Shown here: positions 12,241 to 22,313 of the stretch, in pieces
Numbering within the stretch: position 1 is the stretch's first letter
How the letters are laid out: every line of letters begins with the position of its first letter
Assembly (NCBI GenBank): GCA_037501455.1
Contig: CM074858.1
Location: forward strand, 94,462,501 to 94,526,500
Length of the DNA: 64,000 nucleotides
From: Lantana camara
Taxonomy: Eukaryota; Streptophyta; Magnoliopsida; Lamiales; Verbenaceae
Direction of reading: 5' to 3'
The notes under the pieces: model-generated
Databases searched by the model: none
Seen by the model: only the letters and a program-made list of their open reading frames with translations
What the model was told of the DNA's origin: nothing
Program-made: the position numbers and the translations under genes

Positions 12241-13351
12241 GGGTCAGCTGCCATGTAGCGCTGACAGGGCGCCAACTGGCCTGCCGCGTGGACGTCCAGG
12301 ATTGCCCCGCGTCAGCGCACAACGGAAGCCCCAGATTTGTTTTAAAAATGGGTCAGTCAACGGGTTGGATGATCCAAGTCAAAGAGGGTCGAATCGGGTC
12401 AAAAGGGTAGGTTCATACCTTACCTGGATAGGGTCGGATCCGGTTCGGACCGGATCCGGACAAGTGGCACAATCTGGTGCCATGACGCGTGGGAAGCACG
12501 CGCCAGCCACACAGCGGCCATGTGGCGGCGTGTGAAGGCGCGTGCGACACCCGATTGGCGCGTGCTCGGCGGCGGCTGGCGCGTCTCGACCTGCTCTTCC
12601 ACGTGGCACTCTAAGATTTGCCGTCCGGGTGTGGGGCGCAAGTGTGAGACACGGAAAAGACGGTTTTGCCCCTCTAAGTTTTAGAGTGTACTCCATTCTT
12701 GGAAAAGCTTGGGCAGTACGATTGAATTTTCGAAATTAGCAAATGACCCCTAATTTGTGTCTATAAATAGGCAGCCAATTCATTTTTAAAGAACCAAGAG
12801 TTGGCCATCCATTTCTCACACTAAATAGCCATTTCGGCTTCTCTCTCTCTAGGATTAATTAATCCTAATTAAAGGATTAATTAATTACTTAATTAAGTGG
12901 TTATATAATTAATATATAATCTACTTAATTAATAGAAAATAGGGATTTTCTGAAATTAGAAAAAAGTGTTTTTCTAGAAAAATATTTTCTCAAAGTATTT
13001 AGCGAAATACTGCCGGAGCCCAGACTCCAATTTCTTAATCGGGGATATTGTGGGGAAGCTCTGCCGGTTTCACGAGAAAATATCGAGGTGCTAGAAAAGT
13101 GTCGGTGATAGCCAATATTGTAGTAAGGTAATACCGTTATGTTGGCCAAATTAATATTTTCATATTGTTATTATATGCTAGGTGATTTAAAATTATGTTA
13201 TCGATATCTGTATATATTAGAGTTATGCTGCCCGATTTGTTCCGCTGCTTTATTAAGATATTTTGGAAATATTTTGATAACGAGGTTATTGTAAATTTTT
13301 TTGAAATATTCCATTGTACCTTCACTCTGCTTCGGGCCCGCCACACCAACA

Positions 13352-14660
13352 TCCTGAACCCATGAACGTCTCTTTTCTTTTGCTTGATTGGTTTGAATGC
13401 AGGGTCAACATTTAGCCTATGGACTATGACGCTCGGATCTATGCCAGTTAGGTTAGAAGCTTTCCAAGCCAATACATCAAGGTTTTCGCATAGGAAATCG
13501 ATCATCATGATCTGAGACGGACCGTCGGGATCGAGCACTCGATGGTAAGGAATTTCTCGATAGGATCAATCCGTACCTCGGGTCTCGAGGCCTCGAGCGC
13601 CCTTTTCTTGCCTGTGAGGCGGTCGCCTGCTCCTTCCGAGGGTCCGTCTCCATCGCTGTCCGTGGAAGACCCTTCTACGGCCCCTGGGGACCGTAGGCTG
13701 AGCCCTGGGTGTCGCTCGTCCCTCTTTTCTTGTTTTTCTTCTTGTAAAGTTTGGCCCGTTTACGCTCGAGGCCATCCTCATCCAGCTTGGGGAAGTCCAC
13801 AGATTTTTTTGGTGGATTCGGCTTGGATCGTCTGTTTGGGCTTGTGACTGCGAAGAGAAAGGATGTAGTATTCCCATGCTTCCTTAACATTGCAAAGCAC
13901 CTCGCATGTCCCCTTGGGAGTGGGGAATTTAACTTTCTGGTGATAAGTGGATATCACAGCCTTGAAGTCCACGAGGGTCAGCCGTCTGATGATGATGTTG
14001 TATGGGAGATCCACCTCGACCACTACATAAAGGACGCTAAAAGCTTTTCGCTGTGGGGCGCGACCAAAAGAGTTAGCCAAGCAAATTTTTCCACGAGGGA
14101 CGATCTCGGAACACCCAAAGCTGACGAGGGCTGTTCTGAGGGGCTCGAGGGGAATGTTTGTTATATTCATTTTTTGAAATGTTGAGTAAGGGAGAACATT
14201 CACAGAGCTTCCACTATCAATTAAGACCCTCTTTACAATGTAGTTATGAATATCTAAGCTAACCACCATGGGGCAGTCAGAGGTTTCACCGACCCCATGG
14301 GGTGTTACAATATGCTCTAGGTCTTTTTCAGTGAATCCTACAATCTCATTTTTTCTTGAGCGCGAGGCTCCCTCCAGAGAATACTCTGACTTGGATTGTA
14401 AGGATCTCTGATCATAGCTGCGGACGTGCCGCCGACGAGAGGCGTTGGAGTCTCCCGGAGGGTCCTCCAGCGATTATATGGATGACGGCGAAGGGTTGGT
14501 TCTCCATTTTGGTGGCTTTCTGCTTGTCACGGTCACTTTTCTCGGGGTGATTGTTGCGAGGGCTCCTTGAGCGTGAGCAGCTTCTTTCCCTAGCCCGGGC
14601 TCGCTTGGCGCAATGCTCATCGTACCTTTTTAGCACCCTCACAAAATCCTTGAGGTGCCC
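13352..14660 (-). pseudogene. Tat-like Gypsy: gag C-terminus, aspartic protease, linker to RT
   Basis: This minus-strand segment belongs to the host Gypsy element, between the Copia-1 and gag-only insertions. Reading from 14660 it has the end of gag (HLKDFV, an Arg/Ser-rich stretch, then an IIAGGPS motif near 14450). Next is the aspartic protease with LIDSGSSVNVL near 14215 (about 14269-13890). Last comes the linker with LTGIDPSVIVHRLNVDP near 13430, which normally precedes reverse transcriptase. The frames are disrupted between 13890 and 13540. The two ends join segments at 20619 and 1887 once the insertions are removed. Confidence 0.85.
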
Positions 14661-16849
14661 TGTAACGCCCCAATCTTGCAATTATGTAATATGTGACATA
14701 ATGTGAAATAATTTCAAATTATGACATAATTGTTTAATTGCTTAATTGTCCTTAAGTGACCACCTTTCTTAATTTGAGGACCTAATTACATGAAATAAGT
14801 TTGGACTTAATTGATCATTATCCATGAGTGTAAACTTAATGGCATTACTAATGGAATTGGAAGGATTAAATTGCAATTGATGCTTAATCATATAATATCT
14901 ATCTTATATCATTTGTTGCATACAAAAATTTACACCCATGATCACTTCTCTCTCCCCCTTATACCGATCCAAAAACCCCAAGGAGAAGAAGTGGATTTCA
15001 TCATTTTCAAGCTTGAATTCAAGGGGAAATTGCATAAATGAAGCATCATCATATCATCCTTTCTCTTTTTCTTCATTTCTTTCAAGGTATATGTATATAT
15101 ATGAGATGAGTATCTTGAGCATATGTGAAGTTAGGGTTTTGATCCTTGAAGAATAACTTGTGCATATATGATTAGAAGCATGTTTAGGCTCATTATACTT
15201 GATAACTTGCATTAATTCATGAGTTATGTGAAGGTTGGAAATCATGGGATTATATGGGTTTTGATTGATGATTTCTTGATGATTGATGCATACTTAATGA
15301 TTTATTTGATCCCTAAGTGAAGTATATGTATGCATACACGTGGATTGTTGTTTTTATTGGCTTGGAATTGGATTTGAGAGTGATTTGCATGAAGCACGAA
15401 ACATGCCCTACTGTTGCCCTGTTCTCGAGCAGGGGATCCCGGCCGGGATCCTTTTCCTTCTAAAAATAGTCCCGGCCGGGACTGATGGTCAGGGGGTCGC
15501 CTGTAAGGATATCCCAGCCAGGACACTTTTCCCTTTAAAATCAATCCCGGCCGGGATTGTCTGTGTCAGGGGATGTTTGTGTAATTTTCTCATACTCTGA
15601 ATTATGCATGGTATGTTTGATTCTTGCTACATTAATTGGTTAATTGAACATGTTTATGATATTTGAAGATTGTAACAGCATGATTAACATTACATATCTT
15701 GCCATGCATCGTAATTGGTTCATACGTGTCGAGTCTCACGTACACTTGTTCTTGTTGCACAGATCTTCTTCCAGTTGACGAGGAGCGTGCACCATAAGTG
15801 TATCCTTGTTACTTTTGTCGGTACAGGTGAGGTTTAATTACTACATATATAGAACCCGCACAACCCTACGTGATGTTTTCTTTCTCAAAATCTCTACCGA
15901 TTGCAAATGATTTCGTGACCTATTGAATAATCGTGTTATCGTGATTGATCGTGTTTTGGCGAGTAACCGTGAATCATGCACCGTTGGCCCGAGGGTGAGT
16001 GTATAAGCCAACCGGGGAAGCATGGGCTGACGGGTAACTCTGCACTCCCCTCACATCATGGGGATGCCCCCTGAACCCACTAGGAGATTAGTGGGGGAAG
16101 GAGTCCCGGGCATAAGGACTCATGAACTCTATGCTCACCGTGATTGGGTGGTGGGGCCTTGCAATCCCACCATCATCGGAGGAAGAAGGGATTGAAACTG
16201 CTAATTGTGCACTGTAATTGATTGCTTGATCACCTAATCATTGAATAATTGAATTATTGTACACAGTCGGAGAAAGGTTGGAGAATTTCCCTCACTCGTC
16301 GGGCAACTGATTGATTGATTGAAATTGATTAAAGTGTCTAATCTGATAGTTGTAATCTCGGGCGAGTTCTAAGTATTCTTGAATTTATATTGTTTTCAGT
16401 TATAAAACCGTACCCGGGGTTATGACTTGCATGTTATCTGCGCTTATATCTATTATGCCCCTCGCTTAATCTGTGGTAGACTGACGCCTCACCTTTCGGT
16501 TTTGCAGGTTGTGCGCTAGGCGGGATTGGTGTCAAGTCAAGTCAAGTCGTTTTGGGTCTAGCACATGTCCATTTCATTTTGATGCATTTGTATTGTTAAC
16601 TTTGGTTATATGAAATGTTATATATTTGGGAGATGATAATGTATTGATATGAATTAGGATATAGCCTGCTTCCATTTTATTTCTTGTTGTGATAATTGGT
16701 TTGGGGTTAGTCCCGCCTAGCTAGTTAGTCTTTGTTTTTTTTTTTGTCTCTCGTTCGCTATAGCTTAGTTCATGTATGGATTGTCCTTTTCATATGTGGA
16801 TTGAGCTATAGTGCGGGGGATGTGGCACATTTGCGCTTCGGGTGCTACA
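14661..16849 (+). repeat. 5' LTR of gag-only element
   Basis: 2189 bp, TG...CA. It contains the CCCGGCCGGG palindrome cluster (15434-15558) and, further downstream, a CCACTA...TAGTGG hairpin (near 16078-16095) that is also found in the other Gypsy LTRs of the window. Confidence 0.94.
15434..15558. repeat. Four phased CCCGGCCGGG palindromes
   Basis: Palindrome centres fall at 15442.5, 15475.5, 15517.5 and 15550.5, giving spacings 33, 42 and 33. Flanking bases extend the symmetry differently in each copy (GGATCCCGGCCGGGATCC, AGTCCCGGCCGGGACT, AATCCCGGCCGGGATT). The third copy has decayed. They form two paired units of about 75 bp, also retained at 19131-19255. Confidence 0.9.
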
Positions 16850-16856
16850 TCTAAGG

Positions 16857-16868
16857 TGGTATTAGAGC
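16857..16868 (+). other. Primer-binding site of gag-only element
   Basis: TGGTATTAGAGC lies seven bases after the LTR end and matches the initiator tRNA-Met complement with one C-to-T change. It is followed by a TCGTGTCG-rich leader. Confidence 0.85.
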
Positions 16869-17217
16869 CCGGTTGCAAAACTGGGTTTCTCGTGTCGTCT
16901 CGTGTCGTGTCGTGTCGAGTCTAGGTCGTGCGGCATAGGAATTAATTATCAACTTGAGAGTCTTGCATCTTTAATTGAAATTATTTGGCTTATTTGAGTT
17001 ATTTGAATGACTTGAAGCTTTGAATTATGTGATTTAATTGTAATTTGAGACTTGATTGCAACCATTTGCATCCACTAATTCCAGATGCATCCTTAGTGTT
17101 TTGAATACAGGATGCATCGAGGTCGCCAATCATCGTGATCGTTCTCCGGGACATTGACATCGTCTTCATCCTCGTCGTGAGAGATCACCACCCCCTCCAG
17201 CTCAGCCACAGGACTTC

Positions 17218-18078
17218 ATGAATGCGGTGGTTGGCCTTATAGATCAGAGGATGAGAGAATATTTTCCTCCCGCACCGCCTGCTCCACCGGTGCAATTAGA
17301 AGCACCTATCTCAGCTATACTTCGGGAATTCCAGAATCAACACCCTCCTAGATTCTTCAACGGCAATGGTACCGAGGCGGAGATGTGGTTAAAGAAAGTA
17401 GAGAGAATTTGGGAGCTCATCCCATGCGAGTCCCGAGAGAAAGCTCGTTGCACCATTACTTTAATACAAGGGGAAGCTTACTCTTGGTGGGATTGTACTA
17501 AGATTGTATTGGATGCCGCCGGAGAGGAAATAAATTGGGAGGTCTTCACTCGAGAGTTCAAGAACAAGTTCATTCCACCTTCAGCGCGTACTAGGAGATT
17601 GAAAGAGTTCACGGAATTAAAGCAAGGAAGGATGTCAATTTCGGAGTATATAGCCAAGTATGAGAGGCTATCTCGCTATGCACCTAACATAGCGAGTGAT
17701 GACTTTCATAAAGCAATGCAGTTTGTACAAGGACTTCGACCAGACATACAGGAAGCACTAGAAGCGGTCAATACAAGCACGTGGGCCAAAACTACTATCA
17801 AAGCTCTGAAAGTTGAGAATGCCGTAAATGCTAGGAGCTCTACCTCACGAGCGGGACCGACTCAGAAGGCTCCACCTAAATCGGCCTTGTCACCATCTCC
17901 GGAAAAGCCCCTTTACACTTATTGTGGACGTGACAACCACACTTACGATGGTTGTAGGAAGCGGTTGCGTTTGTGTTTCCGTTGTGGGAGTTCTGAGCAT
18001 CAGATAGATACATGTCCGGAGCGACAAGAGCTATCCACCGGGGGTCAACGACCATTTAACAGGCAAGAACAACGGTGA
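17218..18078 (+). CDS. Gypsy Gag (capsid and nucleocapsid), 286 aa, N-terminally shortened
   Basis: The protein is a retrotransposon Gag that would build the cytoplasmic particle packaging element RNA. Residues about 44-178 match the plant Retrotrans_gag capsid domain, with PPRFFNG at 43-49, the WW pair at 90-91 and an EYIAKYERLSRYAP segment at 143-156. The nucleocapsid has a good CCHC knuckle at C253, C256, H261 and C266. A preceding knuckle (C236, H241, C246) has lost its first cysteine, which is now Tyr233. The ATG at 17218 is the first in this frame. The same frame continues upstream with an RDRSP motif typical of these Gags, but a TGA at 17155-17157 cuts it off, so roughly 30-40 residues are missing. 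It is the only open retroelement gene of this size in the window. Whether it is expressed is unknown. Confidence 0.85.
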   Translation: MNAVVGLIDQRMREYFPPAPPAPPVQLEAPISAILREFQNQHPPRFFNGNGTEAEMWLKKVERIWELIPCESREKARCTITLIQGEAYSWWDCTKIVLDAAGEEINWEVFTREFKNKFIPPSARTRRLKEFTELKQGRMSISEYIAKYERLSRYAPNIASDDFHKAMQFVQGLRPDIQEALEAVNTSTWAKTTIKALKVENAVNARSSTSRAGPTQKAPPKSALSPSPEKPLYTYCGRDNHTYDGCRKRLRLCFRCGSSEHQIDTCPERQELSTGGQRPFNRQEQR

Positions 18079-18225
18079 ACGGTACATCTAAACATGCATA
18101 CCACGTGCATCATGTGCTTTCTTATTCTGTATATTTGCATTCGTTGTGTTTGATATTTGCTCCTTATGTGGCGGGTTGTGTGTGAGTGGTTATTCATTTG
18201 AGCTTAGGTGGTGTATTGTTTGTTT

Positions 18226-18306
18226 AAGAGACGGGGTTCTCTCATTGTTTGTTTGAGAGACGGGGTGCTCTCGTTGCTTGTTTGGGGAGCCGGTGCTCTC
18301 TCGTCA
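18226..18306 (+). repeat. Three tandem GAGAGACGGGG..CTCTC hairpins before the polypurine tract
   Basis: A phrase of about 29 bp (GTTTGTTTGAGAGACGGGGT then CTCTC) is repeated three times. Each copy can fold as a short AGAGA/TCTCT stem. The array lies between the gag stop and the polypurine tract. A homologous array lies at the same relative place in the large element at 47720-57997 (49679-49762, minus strand). Confidence 0.75.
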
Positions 18307-18357
18307 TGTGTTTTAAATTTATAGTTCTAGTAGTGGACCTCGGGACCAGGTCCTCTT

Positions 18358-18371
18358 AAGGAGGGGAGAAT
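18358..18371 (+). other. Polypurine tract of gag-only element
   Basis: AAGGAGGGGAGAAT lies immediately before the 3' LTR. Confidence 0.85.
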
Positions 18372-19585
18372 TGTAACGCCCCCAATCTTGGAATTATGTG
18401 AAATAATTTCCAATTATGACATAATTGTTTAATTGCTTAATTGCCCTTAAGTGGTCACCTTTCTTAATTTGTGGACCTAATTACATGAAACAAGTTTGGA
18501 CTTAATTGATCATTATCCATGAGTGTGAACTTAATGGCATTACTAATGGAATTGGGGGGATTAAATTGCAATTGATGCTTAATCATATAATATCTATCTT
18601 ATATCATTTGTTGCATACAAATATTTACACACATGATCACTCCTCTCTCCCCCTTATACCGACCCAAAATCCCCAAGGAGAAGAAGTGGATTTCATCATT
18701 TTCAAGCTTGAATTTAAGGGGAAATTGCATAAGTGAAGCATCATCATATCATCCTTTCTCTTCTTCTTCATTTCTTTCAAGGTATATGTATATATATGAG
18801 ATGAGTATCTTGAGCGTATGTGAAGTTAGGGTTTTGATCCTTGAAGAATAACTTGTGCATATATGATTAGAAGCATGTTTAGGCTCATTATACTTGATAA
18901 CTTGCATGAATTCATGAGTTGTGTGAAGGTTGGAAATCATGGGATTGTATGGGTTTTGATTGATGATTTTTTTTTATGATTGATGCATACTTAATGGTTT
19001 ATTTGATCCCTAAGTGAAGTATATGTATGTATACATGTGGATTGTTGTTGTTATTGGCTTGGAATTGGATTTGAGAGTGATTTGCATGAAGCACGAAACA
19101 TGCCCTACTGTTGCCCTGTTCTCGAGCAGGGGATCCCGGCCGGGATCCTTTTTCTTCTAAAAACAGTCTCGGTCGGGACTGATGGTCAGGGGGTCGCTTG
19201 TAAAGCTATCCCAGCCGGGACACTTTTCCCTTTAAAATCAATCCCGGCCGGGATTGTCTGTGTCAGGGGATGTTTGTGTAATTTTCTCATACTCTGAATT
19301 ATGCATGGTATGCTTGATTCTTGCTACATTAATTGGTTAATTGAGCACGTTTATGATATTTGAAGATTGTAAGAGCATGATTAACATTACATGATCTTGT
19401 CGTGCGTCGTAATTGGTTCATACGAGTCGAGTCTCACGTACACTTATCCTTGTTGCACATATCTTCTTCCAGTTGACGAGGAGCGTACACCATAAGTGTA
19501 TCCTTGTTACTTTTATCGGTACAGGTGAGGTTTAATTACTAGATATATAGAACACGTACAACCCTACGTGATGTTTTCGGCCAAA

Positions 19586-19641
<56 letters not shown>

Positions 19642-20618
19642 TCACCCTATCTTTCTCAAAATCTCTACCGATTACAAATGATTTCGTGACCTATTGAATA
19701 ATCGTGTTATCGTGATTGATCGTGTTTTGGCGAGTAACCGTGAATCGTGCACCGTGGGCCCGAGGGTGAGTGTATGAGTCAACCGGGGAAGCATGGGCTG
19801 ACGGGTAACTCTGCACTCCACTCACATCGTGGGGATGCCCCCTGAACCCACTAGGAGATTAGAGGGGGAAGGAGTCCTGCGCATAAGGACTCATGAACTC
19901 TATGCTCACCGTGATTGGGTGGTGGGGCCCTGTAATCCCACCATCACCGAAGGAAGAAGGGATTGAAACTGCTAATTGTGCACTGTAATTGATTGCTTGA
20001 TCACCTAATCATTGAATAATTGAATTATTGTACACAGTCGGAGAAAGGTTGGAGAATTTCCCTCACTTATCGGGCCACTGATTGAATGATTGAAATTGAT
20101 TAAAGTGTCTAATCTGATAGTTGTAATCTCGGGCGAGTTCTAAGTATTCTTGAATTTATATTGTGTTCAGTTATAAAACCTTACCCGGGGTTATGACTTG
20201 CATGTTATCTGCGCTTATATCTATTATGCCCCTCGCTTAGTCTGTGGTAGACTGACACCTCACCTTTCAGTTTTGCAGGTTGTGCGCTAGGCGGGATTGG
20301 TGTCAAGTCAAGTCAAGTCGTTTTGGGTCTAGCACGTGCCCATTTCATTTTGATGCATTTGTATTGTTAACTTTGGTTATATGAAATGTTATATATTTTG
20401 GGAGACGATAATGTATTGATATGAATTAGGATATAGCCTGCTTCCGTTTTATTTCTTGTTGTGCTAATTAGTCTGGGGTTAGTCCCGCCTAGCTTGTTAG
20501 TCTTTGTTTTTTTTGTCTCCCGTTCGCTATAGCTTAGTTCATGTATGGATTGTCCGTTTCATATGTGGATTGAGCTATAGTTCGGGGGATGTGGCACCTT
20601 TGCGCTTCGGGTGCTACA
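18372..20618 (+). repeat. 3' LTR of gag-only element
   Basis: 2247 bp, collinear with 14661-16849. Its extra length is mainly a (TA)n run at about 19588-19636. Palindrome cluster at 19131-19255. Confidence 0.94.
19131..19255. repeat. Four phased palindromes, second LTR copy
   Basis: Centres at 19139.5, 19172.5, 19214.5 and 19247.5 give the same 33-42-33 spacing as in the 5' LTR. The second copy has two substitutions (CTCGGTCGGG). Confidence 0.88.
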
Positions 20619-20623
20619 TGCCC

Positions 20624-22308
20624 CCCAGCGATGAGCCTTTGAATCTCGCTCTCGAGTTAGCGACACTCGTTCGTGTCATGCCCCTTCTATTTGTGAAAGG
20701 CACAATACTTCCCCGAGCATTTTTGAGCCTCGGTTTCCCTCATTTTTGGCGACCTCTTGAACAACTTTTTGTCCACCATGGAATAGACTTCAGCAATCGG
20801 TCTATTGAGGGGAATGCGCTCAAACCTTCGACGGGGTGGAGAGCTTCTCTGAGCAGCGACAGGACTGCGGCGGCGACTTCTGTTGGACTCTCTTCTGTCC
20901 TCGGGGCCTTTGTCCGCTCCCGGGGCATTAGCCTACTTCTGCTCTCGAGCAATATACATATCCTCAAGGGTGAAGAACGAGTCAGCTATCTCCCTTATCT
21001 CCATCAGGGAGCGTGGCTCTTTTTTGCCACTTCCTCCACAAATTCCTTGCTGACGTAATTTTTCATGTTGATAGCCCTAAAAAGTATAAGCCTCAGAAAG
21101 TCCATCGAGGGCTTCTCCACCAGCAAGATCTCCTTGTTGAACATTCCCAGAAAGGACCTGAGCGTTTCGTTGGGTCCTTGTACCAGGCTGTAGAAAGTCG
21201 TGGCTATAGGCGCTGGTGCCTTCAGAGAGTTGAAATGGTTTAAGAAGGCATCGATTAAGTCATTATACCCTCGAATGGAGCGAGGGGGCAGCTTCTTGTA
21301 CCATTCATGTGTCATTCCCACGAGAGAACTGACAAAAACTTTTGCCCAGTAGTGACTAGAATGCTCATAGAGGTGCATTAGATACACAAAGTGATCCAGA
21401 TGCTAGGCCGGGTCAGTGGTTCCGTCATAGCGGTCGACGGACGTGGGGATCTTGCCCAATCTGGCGCGAGCCATTAATACTTCATCCACGAGGGGCGAAC
21501 CGCTTGTTAAAGGCTTGTGATTCCCGCCCTCGTGGTCATGTTCTTTAGAGTCTTCCACCCTCCAACGCCGAGGGACTTGGTTTCGTGGGCTTCGGGGGAC
21601 GAGCGTCTCTGGCCTTGGACCTCTCGTCCCCCGCATGGGGGATTTGAGACTGCGCTCGGAAGAGCTGCTCCACCATTTGCTGCAGGTCCTCAAGTTGATT
21701 CTGGACCGCATCCAACCGAGGGTCATTTTCTTCCCTCCTACTCACTCTTCCGGAGGCCCTGGATTGAACCTCCCCTTCCGCATCCTCCCTCGCTTGAGGG
21801 GCTTTTTCTCTCTCCAATAGGGGTTGTTCTTGCTCAGTCCTCAAGGGAACTTCTTTTTCTTGCGCTGGAGGCGGTGGCGGTGGTTGAGCCCTCAGTACAT
21901 TATGGGTGGCCGTTAGGGGATGAATTTATAGCCCTCCCATCGGAGGGGCCATCTGAGCGTCCCCCCACCCCCAGGGGGAAGTAGGCAGAAGTAAAATGCT
22001 TCCAAGCATTCTGGGCGGCTTGTACTTCAAATTGAGCGAAGAGCGCCTAGAGTTGTTGCAGAGTCATCTGTGGCATTTCCACTCCCTTGGGAATGGAAAC
22101 TAGGAGTTGCAGCGTGCCCACTTGATAGGGTTGTACCATGGGCATCATGTCCTGCACCATTCCGGGCATCATGTTGGGTTGCATGTACATGTACCCTGGT
22201 GGTGGCATCGCCATGGAATATGCGGCGGGATTGGTGGCGGCAGCGGTGGGCACGAGTGTCACGGGAGGATTAGTAGAACCTCCAGCTTCTGTCCCTATAA
22301 CTGGGAGA
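20624..22308 (-). pseudogene. Tat-like Gypsy gag, main part
   Basis: This minus-strand segment continues the host element. From about 22262 downward it encodes a Met/Pro/Gln-rich N-terminus, then a charged coiled-coil-like stretch (DAVQNQLEDLQQMVEQLF, about 21700). The capsid domain follows at 21387-21004 (GMTHEWYKKLPPRSI, LRSFLGMFNKE). A putative nucleocapsid with a CAFHK segment lies near 20690. Frames are shifted between the pieces and stops occur, so no complete Gag can be read. It joins 14660 on one side and 32298 on the other when the two insertions are removed. Confidence 0.82.
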
Positions 22309-22313
22309 GATCC

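Larger units (their letters stand above)
1888..13351 (+). mobile_element. Copia-1: full-length Ty1/Copia LTR retrotransposon
   Basis: The element has two LTRs (1888-4113 and 9204-13351), both beginning TGTTGGG and ending CACCAACA. A primer-binding site follows the first LTR and a polypurine tract precedes the second. The 5-bp target duplication TCCTG is perfect (1883-1887 and 13352-13356). The insertion splits the pol gene of the Tat-like Gypsy element. The 3' LTR is longer because it carries a 1863-bp solo LTR plus its 5-bp duplication; without them it is 2280 bp, against 2226 bp for the 5' LTR. The coding region is one long frame broken only by stop codons. By eye the LTRs differ by a few per cent, so this insertion is older than Copia-2. 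Confidence 0.97.
9204..13351 (+). repeat. Copia-1 3' LTR, interrupted by a solo LTR
   Basis: It aligns throughout with 1888-4113 except for the insertion at 10166-12028 and about 54 bp near 12191-12240 that the 5' LTR has lost. The TATA box is at 12762-12770. It ends at 13351, followed by the TCCTG target duplication. Confidence 0.95.
14661..20618 (+). mobile_element. Gag-only Gypsy retrotransposon (TR-GAG type)
   Basis: Two LTRs (14661-16849 and 18372-20618) start TGTAACGCCC and end GTGCTACA, and flank only 1522 bp of internal sequence. Target duplication TGCCC is perfect (14656-14660 and 20619-20623). The primer-binding site is at 16857-16868 and the polypurine tract at 18358-18371. The internal region encodes a Gypsy Gag and nothing resembling protease, reverse transcriptase or integrase, which fits the described TR-GAG class of non-autonomous elements. 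The LTR pair shows scattered substitutions, a 16-bp indel near the start and a (TA)n expansion in the second copy. It is inserted in the gag gene of the Tat-like host. Confidence 0.95.

Noticed and set aside
20504..21058. 184-codon plus-strand open frame
   Set aside because: It straddles the LTR end of the gag-only element and antisense host gag, so it is a chance frame across an insertion junction.
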